A program made the position numbers and the translations under genes. Below the pieces are notes generated by a model. It was not told the DNA's origin and did not search any database. It saw nothing but the letters and a program-made list of their open reading frames with translations. This document shows, piece after piece, positions 14,967-20,022 of a stretch of 22,424 nucleotides of DNA (position 1 is the first letter of the stretch; every line of letters starts with the position of its first letter). The DNA comes from an uncultured Eubacteriales bacterium. Lineage in GTDB: Bacteria; Bacillota; Clostridia; Oscillospirales; Oscillospiraceae. Where the stretch lies: positions 1-22,424 of the forward strand of contig URWG01000011.1 in assembly GCA_900551495.1 (NCBI GenBank). The letters are read 5' to 3'.

Positions 14967-15302
14967 TTATGCCTTCTCGCTCACGCCGATGGTGAGGTGA
15001 GTCGTTCTCTTCAGAATGCGATTGTATCTGCCCTTTGCTCTGGGCATGCCGCGCTTCAGGGTCGGGCCGGGGTTGGCAATCGCGGTGGAGACGTAGAGCT
15101 TGTCAACGTCCATGCCGTGGTTGTTCTCGGCGTTTGCCATCGCACTCTTCAGGAGCTTGAGCATGGGCTCGGTAGCTGCCTTCGGGGTCTGCATGAGGTA
15201 AGCGCAGGCGGTCTTTGCGTCCTTGCCGCGAATCAGATCGCAGAGGATGGTGACCTTGCGCGGAGAAATTCTGAGGAATTTCAGATTAGCTTTTGCTTCC
15301 AT
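14967..15302 (-). CDS. rplV: 50S ribosomal protein L22
   Basis: Protein of 111 aa whose hairpin lines the peptide exit tunnel at the constriction. Family features are LRISPRKVTILCDLIRGKDA, SAMANAENNHGMDVDKLYVS and the tunnel loop GPTLKRGMPRAKGRYNRILK. The loop is intact with no insertion of the kind linked with macrolide resistance. It is spaced 14 nt from rpsS. Confidence 0.98.
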   Translation of the reverse strand: MEAKANLKFLRISPRKVTILCDLIRGKDAKTACAYLMQTPKAATEPMLKLLKSAMANAENNHGMDVDKLYVSTAIANPGPTLKRGMPRAKGRYNRILKRTTHLTIGVSEKA

Positions 15303-15316
15303 GTCTCTTGTCCTCC

Positions 15317-15595
15317 TTACTTAGAATTGGAGGTCTTGGAGCCGGAATGTCCGCGGAACGTTCTGGTGGGAACGAACTCGCCCAGCTTATGACCAACCAT
15401 ATCTTCTGTCACATAGACGGGAACGTGCTTGCGTCCGTCATGGACCGCGATCGTGTGACCGACGAAGGAGGGGAAAATGGTGGAAGATCTGGACCAGGTC
15501 TTCAGCACTTTCTTTTCACCGGTTTTGTTGAGCTCTTCAACGCGCTTATACAGCTCAGGAGCAACAAACGGGCCTTTCTTAATGCTTCTGCTCAT
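15317..15595 (-). CDS. rpsS: 30S ribosomal protein S19
   Basis: Protein of 92 aa in the 30S head, paired with S13. Diagnostic stretches are MSRSIKKGPFVAPELYKRVE, VLKTWSRSSTIFPSFVGHTI and VGHKLGEFVPTRTFRGH. It is spaced 14 nt from rplB. Confidence 0.98.
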   Translation of the reverse strand: MSRSIKKGPFVAPELYKRVEELNKTGEKKVLKTWSRSSTIFPSFVGHTIAVHDGRKHVPVYVTEDMVGHKLGEFVPTRTFRGHSGSKTSNSK

Positions 15596-15609
15596 TATTC
15601 ATTTCCTCC

Positions 15610-16446
15610 TTACTTACTGTTTCTGCGCTTGATGATGAACTTGTCGGTGCGGTTCTTGGTCTTGCGGGTCTTGTAGCCCATCGCCGGCTTCCCCCACGGG
15701 GTAACGGGACCGGGACGACCGACAGGAGCGCGACCTTCGCCGCCGCCGTGCGGGTGGTCATTGGGGTTCATGACAGAGCCGCGGACGGTGGGACGGATAC
15801 CCATGTGACGGGTACGACCGGCCTTACCGATGTGGATGTTGCCATGGTCAATGTTGCCGACCTGACCGATAACGGCGGTGCAGTTCATCCGAACGTAGCG
15901 GACCTCACCGGAGGGCAGACGGACCTGCGCAAGCTCGCCTTCCTTCGCCAGCAGCTGTGCAGCCACGCCCGCGGAACGGACGAGCTGTGCACCGTAGCCG
16001 GGCTGAAGCTCGATGTTGTGGATCACGGTGCCGACGGGGATGTTCGCGATGGGCAGGCAGTTGCCGGGCTTGATGTCGGCAGCTGCGGAGGCGAGGACCT
16101 GATCGCCGGGCTTCAAGCCGACGGGAGCGAGGATGTAGCGAAGCTCGCCGTCCTCATACTTCACCAGAGCGATGAAAGCAGAGCGGTTGGGGTCGTATTC
16201 GATGCGCTGCACGGTGGCAGGCATTTCAAGCTTGTTGCGCTTGAAGTCGATGATGCGGTACTTGCGCTTGTTGCCGCCGCCGCGATGACGGACGGTGATT
16301 CTGCCGTAGCTGTTGCGACCGGAATGCTTCTTCAGGGTCTCAACCAGGCTACGCTCGGGCTTTGCCTTCTTATCGACGCCTTCGAACGCGGACACGGTCA
16401 TGCCGCGGCGGGCGGGGGTATAAGGCTTGTAAGTTTTAATCGCCAT
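15610..16446 (-). CDS. rplB: 50S ribosomal protein L2
   Basis: Protein of 278 aa, required for subunit association and located near the peptidyl transferase centre. It has the OB fold followed by the SH3-like domain. The conserved segment NPNDHPHGGGEGRAPVGRPG holds the histidine long discussed for peptidyl transfer. The C-terminus is basic (GYKTRKTKNRTDKFIIKRR). It is spaced 30 nt from rplW. Confidence 0.98.
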   Translation of the reverse strand: MAIKTYKPYTPARRGMTVSAFEGVDKKAKPERSLVETLKKHSGRNSYGRITVRHRGGGNKRKYRIIDFKRNKLEMPATVQRIEYDPNRSAFIALVKYEDGELRYILAPVGLKPGDQVLASAAADIKPGNCLPIANIPVGTVIHNIELQPGYGAQLVRSAGVAAQLLAKEGELAQVRLPSGEVRYVRMNCTAVIGQVGNIDHGNIHIGKAGRTRHMGIRPTVRGSVMNPNDHPHGGGEGRAPVGRPGPVTPWGKPAMGYKTRKTKNRTDKFIIKRRNSK

Positions 16447-16476
16447 TTTGCGTTACACTCCTTTAATTGAGATGGA

Positions 16477-16773
16477 TTAGACCATACCCTCAAAGAACTC
16501 GATGGTCTTGGAATCGGCAGTCAGCTTAACGACAGCCTTCTTGTAGGCGGCGGTGCGGCCCTCGGGGTATCTGCCCTGGCGCTTGACCTTGCCGTCCATG
16601 CGGATGGTGGTGACCTTTTCGACCTTGACGCCGAAAATCTCCTCGACAGCCTTTCTGATCTCGGTCTTGTTGGCGTCGGTGGCGACCATGAAGACGTACT
16701 TCTTCTGATCGGTCGCTTCCATGGACTGTTCGGTGATGACCGGACGGATCACAATATCGTATGCAGTCTTCAT
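16477..16773 (-). CDS. rplW: 50S ribosomal protein L23
   Basis: Protein of 98 aa at the tunnel exit, the docking site for trigger factor and SRP. It starts MKTAYDIVIRPVITEQSMEA and has VATDANKTEIRKAVEEIFGV and MDGKVKRQGRYPEGRTAAYK. Its ATG overlaps the rplD stop as ATGA (4 nt), which points to translational coupling with L4. Confidence 0.98.
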   Translation of the reverse strand: MKTAYDIVIRPVITEQSMEATDQKKYVFMVATDANKTEIRKAVEEIFGVKVEKVTTIRMDGKVKRQGRYPEGRTAAYKKAVVKLTADSKTIEFFEGMV

Positions 16774-17393
16774 GCGAACACCTCCTGAATCTTCGCCAGC
16801 GCAGCCTTATCGACGACGAGCTTCTTCGCGTTGAGGATGTCGTAGACATTGATAAGGTTTGCAAACGTGGTCTGCACGCCGGGGATGTTGCGGGCGGAAA
16901 GAACGACGTTCTCGTTGACCTCCGCGGTGACAACCAGAGCCTTGCAGTCGGCGTTGACCGCTGCGAGGAAGCCGGCGAACTTCTTGGTCTTGATTTCGTC
17001 CATCTTGATCTCGTCGATAACGACGATGCTCTCGGACTGAGCCTTTGCACTGAGAACGGACTTCAGAGCAAGGCGGCGCACCTTCTTATTGAGGGTGTAG
17101 CTGTAATCTCTGGGCTTCGGGGCGAAAACGACGCCGCCGTGCGTCCACTGCGGAGCGCGGGTGCTGCCCTGACGGGCGTGACCGGTGCCCTTCTGACGCC
17201 ACGGCTTCTTGCCGCCGCCGGAGACCTCTGCACGGGTCAGAGCGGACTGTGTGCCCTGACGGCAGTTTGCCAGATGGTTCTTTACAACGTCATGAACAAC
17301 GGATTCGTTGGGCTCGATGCCGAAAACAGCCTCGGAAAGTTCAACTTCGCCAACCTGCTTGCCGTCCATGTTATAAACATTTGTCTTAAGCAT
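16770..17393 (-). CDS. rplD: 50S ribosomal protein L4
   Basis: Protein of 207 aa with a globular domain and a long loop that reaches the exit tunnel. The loop contains GGGKKPWRQKGTGHARQGST (about 65-84), intact at the macrolide-contact positions. In E. coli L4 represses its own operon by binding the S10 leader. The S10 leader here also looks structured (see the leader entry), but L4 control is only an analogy. Confidence 0.98.
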   Translation of the reverse strand: MLKTNVYNMDGKQVGEVELSEAVFGIEPNESVVHDVVKNHLANCRQGTQSALTRAEVSGGGKKPWRQKGTGHARQGSTRAPQWTHGGVVFAPKPRDYSYTLNKKVRRLALKSVLSAKAQSESIVVIDEIKMDEIKTKKFAGFLAAVNADCKALVVTAEVNENVVLSARNIPGVQTTFANLINVYDILNAKKLVVDKAALAKIQEVFA

Positions 17394-17411
17394 ACGTTAA
17401 CTCTCCTTTCT

Positions 17412-18134
17412 TTAGCCGTTTCTCGCGGAGGCCTTCTGCGGGTTACGACCGGAAGCCTTCTGCGGGTTCTTGCTGATGCCCGCATCGCCCTTAGCGACCT
17501 TGAGGGTCTTGACGGTGCTCTTGATATAGACAAGTCCGCCCTTGGGTCCGGGAACCGCACCGCGCAGGACGAGCATGTTCAGCTCCGCGTCAACCTGAAC
17601 GACGTCGAGATTCTGAACGGTGACCTGCTCCACGCCCATCTGCCCGGGCATATTCTTGCCCTTGAAGATGCGGGAGGGGTCGGAGGAGGAGCCCATGGAG
17701 CCGGCGTGACGGTGAACCGGACCGCCGCCGTGGGACATCTTCTGGATGTGTGTGCCGTGGCGCTTGACGGCGCCCTGGAAGCCGTGGCCCTTGGAAATAC
17801 CGGTGACGTCCACATGGTCGCCCGCGGCAAAGGTGTCCGCCTTGATCTCGGCGCCGACTTCAAGCTCGGCAGCGTTGTCCAGCTTGAATTCCTTGAGGTA
17901 CTTCTTGGCGGTCAGACCCGCCTTCTTGAGATGACCCAGCTCCGGCTTGGACAGCTTCTTCTCGGCGACGTCGCCGTAAGCGAGCTGCACGGAAACATAG
18001 CCATCGTTTTCGAGGGTCTTCTTCTGAGCGACGACGCAGGGACCTGCCTCAATGACAGTGACCGGAATGACGTGGCCGAACTCATCGAAGATCTGGGTCA
18101 TGCCCACTTTCTTGCCGATGATTGCTTTCTGCAT
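17412..18134 (-). CDS. rplC: 50S ribosomal protein L3 with duplicated C-terminal motif
   Basis: Protein of 240 aa, one of the first proteins to bind 23S rRNA, with a loop near the peptidyl transferase centre. Core marks are KAIIGKKVGMTQIF, GHGFQGAVKRHG and MSHGGGPVHRHAGSMG. Most bacterial L3 proteins are near 210 aa. Here the tail (222-240) adds SKNPQKASGR NPQKASARNG, two copies of an 8-residue unit encoded by a 24-bp tandem repeat at 17421-17468. The gene follows rpsJ after a 132-nt spacer. Confidence 0.98.
   Translation of the reverse strand: MQKAIIGKKVGMTQIFDEFGHVIPVTVIEAGPCVVAQKKTLENDGYVSVQLAYGDVAEKKLSKPELGHLKKAGLTAKKYLKEFKLDNAAELEVGAEIKADTFAAGDHVDVTGISKGHGFQGAVKRHGTHIQKMSHGGGPVHRHAGSMGSSSDPSRIFKGKNMPGQMGVEQVTVQNLDVVQVDAELNMLVLRGAVPGPKGGLVYIKSTVKTLKVAKGDAGISKNPQKASGRNPQKASARNG
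17421..17468. repeat. 24-bp tandem duplication in the rplC tail
   Basis: Two adjacent 24-bp units (17421-17444 and 17445-17468) share their last 15 bases apart from one change; their first 9 bases differ more. Each encodes NPQKAS plus two residues. The duplication keeps the reading frame. Confidence 0.75.
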
Positions 18135-18266
18135 TTTGTTTACTCCTTCGTTTTAGGTTATTGGTTGATGAACGCAGCCATTGGGCAGCCGTCGGTTCAG
18201 CAACTTGACCCGGGACCGCCTCGGCAGACGGTCAGGGATCGCCGTAACTTATATAATGTATATAGA
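18135..18266 (-). promoter_or_regulatory. Spacer with hairpin between rpsJ and rplC
   Basis: A 132-nt gap without a gene. The minus-strand RNA can form an 8-bp stem with a four-base loop (GACCGTCT-GCCG-AGGCGGTC, 18214-18233), extended by CCC/GGG (18209-18211 with 18235-18237). No T-run follows, so it is not an intrinsic terminator. At the rpsJ end there is a weak promoter-like pair, TTGAGA, 17 nt, TACATT. Possible roles are a processing site, a protein-binding site or an internal promoter. Confidence 0.45.
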
Positions 18267-18575
18267 TTACAGCTTTATCTCAATCTCGACACCGGCGGGA
18301 AGGTCGAGACCCTGCAGGGCTTCGATGCACTTCGCGTTGGGGTTGAGAATATCGATCAGACGCTTGTGGGTTCTGCGCTCGAACTGCTCGCGGGAATCCT
18401 TATACTTATGAACAGCGCGCAGGATGGTGACGACCTCCTTCTTCGTGGGAAGGGGGATGGGACCGGAGACGGCAGCGCCGTTCCGCTTTGCGGATTCAAC
18501 GATTTTCTCCGCAGTGGAGTCGATGAGCTGATGATCGTAAGCCTTCAGGCGAATGCGGATCATGCTGTTTGCCAT
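18267..18575 (-). CDS. rpsJ: 30S ribosomal protein S10
   Basis: Protein of 102 aa in the 30S head that also acts with NusB in antitermination. It contains IRIRLKAYDHQLIDSTAEKI, the loop GPIPLPTKKEVVTILRAVHK and QFERRTHKRLIDILNPN. It is the first gene of the 32-gene cluster, with AAGGAGG 7 nt before the ATG. In many Firmicutes tuf and fusA sit directly upstream; here the gene begins after its own promoter and a long leader. Confidence 0.98.
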   Translation of the reverse strand: MANSMIRIRLKAYDHQLIDSTAEKIVESAKRNGAAVSGPIPLPTKKEVVTILRAVHKYKDSREQFERRTHKRLIDILNPNAKCIEALQGLDLPAGVEIEIKL

Positions 18576-18853
18576 GGTTTTGTTTCCTCCTTGATTGAAA
18601 CGTACTCAGTTTTTCGTCGTCTGCTGGGTACGGTCGAGACAATTTCCTGCACGCTTAACCGTGCGTATCACTCCGCTCACATGAAAAAAGACCGACGTTT
18701 GCCGGCCTAAGCGCCATGCAGCGGCGATATACGCCACACACAGTCTGCCTCAGCCGCCCGATGACCGGACATACTCCGCAGAAGTTACCGTTTTTCAACG
18801 CAATCTCCTGCATCATCGCAGTGCTCGCGCAGAGCTGTCCCCTTGGCGCGAAC
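18576..18853 (-). promoter_or_regulatory. 5' leader of the S10 operon with RNA structure
   Basis: About 278 nt between the predicted start of transcription and the rpsJ ATG, without a convincing gene. Structures read on the minus strand are a hairpin at 18601-18632 (9-bp stem with one A-C mismatch, 14-nt loop) just before the ribosome binding site, a 5-bp hairpin at 18649-18664 (GCACG/CGTGC), the terminator-like hairpin at 18684-18707, and a small GGCG/CGCC hairpin at 18723-18735. This layout suits attenuation or ribosomal protein feedback. Which protein binds is unknown. Confidence 0.6.
18684..18707 (-). terminator. Terminator-like hairpin (possible attenuator) in the S10 leader
   Basis: On the minus strand GGCCGGC, loop AAAC, then GTCGGTC (seven pairs, two of them G-U) is followed directly by six Ts. 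This is the form of a rho-independent terminator. It lies about 108 nt before the rpsJ start and about 145 nt after the predicted transcription start. A full stop here would silence the operon, so conditional readthrough must be assumed if it works. Confidence 0.6.
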
Positions 18854-18859
18854 GCGTCT

Positions 18860-18888
18860 ATGATAATACACGCAGCCGTGAATGTCAA
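18860..18888 (-). promoter_or_regulatory. Main sigma-A promoter of the S10-spc-alpha operon
   Basis: TTGACA (18883-18888, perfect -35) and TATCAT (18860-18865, 5/6 of the -10) are separated by exactly 17 nt on the minus strand. Transcription should begin near 18853. It is the best promoter in the window and faces the ribosomal cluster. Confidence 0.85.
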
Positions 18889-18930
18889 GCCCTTTTTTGT
18901 GTTTTTTCATAAATTTTTTCGCCCGTTTTT
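18889..18930 (-). promoter_or_regulatory. A-tract UP element upstream of the S10 promoter
   Basis: Four A-runs of 5-6 on the minus strand begin at intervals of about 9-12 nt (plus-strand T-runs at 18893-18898, 18902-18907, 18914-18919 and 18926-18930). Such near-phased A-tracts bend DNA and bind the alpha C-terminal domain, as expected for a very strong promoter. Confidence 0.6.
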
Positions 18931-18990
18931 GTTCAAGACGGAGATTTTTGTATTTTCTCCCCCGTAATTGCGTATTTCGGGCATCATTCC

Positions 18991-19045
18991 CCGCCGCTTG
19001 CAGGCACTACCGACAGAATCCGTAGGGGACACCGTTTCGGTGCCC
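18991..19045. repeat. Inverse copy of the hairpin repeat found at the left edge
   Basis: Positions 18991-19026 match 184-219 in inverse orientation at 32 of 36 positions (core GCAGGCACTAC). The adjoining hairpin at 19026-19045 has a CACCG/CGGTG stem flanked by GGG/CCC. No gene is present. The same family thus brackets the whole ribosomal and cell wall block. Confidence 0.7.
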
Positions 19046-19063
19046 GCTCATTACAGCAACGTC

Positions 19064-19165
19064 AAGTGAACAGTGAACGGTGAATAGTGAAAAATGGCGG
19101 TGTGCCTTCGGCACGGATTACAACCCCCTCAGGCGCTTCGCGCCGGCTCCCCCAAAGGTGGAGCC
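19064..19165. repeat. Second intergenic repeat: 7-bp tandem plus three hairpins
   Basis: It begins with four approximate copies of AGTGAAC (19065-19092). Hairpins follow: GTGCC-TTC-GGCAC (about 19102-19114), GGCGC-TTC-GCGCC (19132-19144) and a 9-bp stem with one mismatch, GGCTCCCCC-AAA-GGTGGAGCC (19145-19165). From memory, near-identical stretches recur in gut Clostridia genomes; this was not checked. The upstream extension of the tetR reading frame runs through it, which argues against an early tetR start. Confidence 0.6.
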
Positions 19166-19237
19166 AAGGCAGCGGAACATTTTCTCTTCGGGATACATAT
19201 TATAATGGGTATTTTTCATTTCCGTGCGGTTCGCCTC

Positions 19238-19266
19238 TTGCAATTTCCGTTTTTATGTGCTGAGAT
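19238..19266 (+). promoter_or_regulatory. Possible tetR promoter
   Basis: TTGCAA (19238-19243), 17 nt, then TGAGAT (19261-19266), a poor -10 that overlaps the palindrome. An alternative is TATAAT at 19201-19206, which lacks a good -35. Either would put the palindrome where a repressor could block transcription. Confidence 0.35.
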
Positions 19267-19284
19267 TGAGTTGCAACTCAATCT
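19263..19284. promoter_or_regulatory. 22-bp perfect palindrome, probable TetR operator
   Basis: AGATTGAGTTG followed at once by its exact reverse complement, centred on TTGCAA, 22 nt before the tetR start codon. Size, symmetry and position fit an autoregulatory TetR-family operator. Binding has not been shown. Confidence 0.7.
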
Positions 19285-19306
19285 TGATTTGAAAGGAGGT
19301 TCGTGC

Positions 19307-20011
19307 TTGTCCAGAAGATACGACAGTGAGGAGGCCAAGCGGCGCATTTTATCCTCCTGCGTCCGCCTGTTCATCCTCAAGGGCTACCGCGAGACGAAGC
19401 TTGCCGACGTGATTGCCGAGGCGGGCGTTTCCTCGAGCACCTTCCACAACATTTTCCGCACAAAGGACGGCGTCCTGATGGAGCTGGTGGAATTCATGTT
19501 TGAAAACCAGTTCGATGCCGCCGCCCGGCTCCTCGGCGCAGACGCAAGTCCTGTCCTGCTGTATGCCGTCGAAACCGCGATTCAGATGGCAATCGTCGAA
19601 CGCAACGAAAACATCCGCGAGATCTATTTGGAGGTCTACACACAGCCGCAGATGGCGGAGATCATCCACCGCAAGACCGCCGAGCGGCTTGCCCGCATCT
19701 TTGCCTCGTATCTGCCCGACTGCGAGGCGAGCGATTTCTATGAGCTGGAGATCGGCTCGTCGGGAATCATGCTCGGCTACATGGCGCGTCCCTGCGACAT
19801 CTACTTTACCCTGCAGCGAAAGTTTGAGCGCTTCCTGCGCATGGCGCTCGGCGCCTATCATGTGCCGCAGGAGGAGCAGGAGGCGGCAATCGACGCGATT
19901 TCCAAGCTCGACATTACCCGGATTGCCGATAAGGTTATGCAGACGCTCTTTTCCGCGCTTGCAATGAGATTTGAGTTTTCCCTTTCCGATCCCTCACCCG
20001 ACATATCATGA
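19307..20011 (+). CDS. TetR/AcrR-family transcriptional regulator, TTG start
   Basis: Protein of 234 aa. The N-terminal DNA-binding domain (about 8-57) shows the family pattern: ILSSCVRLFILKGYRETKLA, then the helix-turn-helix LADVIAEAGVSSSTFHNIFR and TKDGVL. The rest is the ligand-binding and dimer domain, which I cannot assign to an effector. The frame is open for 71 codons upstream, but TTG at 19307 has AAAGGAGG 7 nt before it and gives the normal N-terminus MSRRYDSEEAKRRI. The perfect palindrome just upstream suggests autorepression. The secreted protein gene begins 11 nt downstream and is probably co-transcribed. The gene diverges from the S10 operon. Confidence 0.9.
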   Translation: MSRRYDSEEAKRRILSSCVRLFILKGYRETKLADVIAEAGVSSSTFHNIFRTKDGVLMELVEFMFENQFDAAARLLGADASPVLLYAVETAIQMAIVERNENIREIYLEVYTQPQMAEIIHRKTAERLARIFASYLPDCEASDFYELEIGSSGIMLGYMARPCDIYFTLQRKFERFLRMALGAYHVPQEEQEAAIDAISKLDITRIADKVMQTLFSALAMRFEFSLSDPSPDIS

Positions 20012-20022
20012 AGGAGGTCCCT

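Noticed and set aside
16761..18710. Open frame of 649 codons on the plus strand across rplD, rplC and rpsJ
   Set aside because: Mirror frame of three highly conserved ribosomal genes, rich in Leu, Val and Asp as antisense frames are. The same holds for 8178-9524 and 3242-4282.
18655..18816. Cys-containing small ORF inside the S10 leader, overlapping the terminator-like hairpin
   Set aside because: It would make an attractive leader peptide, but the ATG pair near 18816 lacks a ribosome binding site and the peptide has no run of a single amino acid typical of attenuator peptides.
18716..18967. 83-codon plus-strand ORF in the S10 leader and promoter region
   Set aside because: No ribosome binding site, and it overlaps the strong promoter and A-tracts on the other strand.
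19094..19306. Longer TetR version starting at 19094
   Set aside because: The extra 71 residues run through an intergenic repeat and the palindrome, and do not fit the family. TTG at 19307 has an excellent ribosome binding site.
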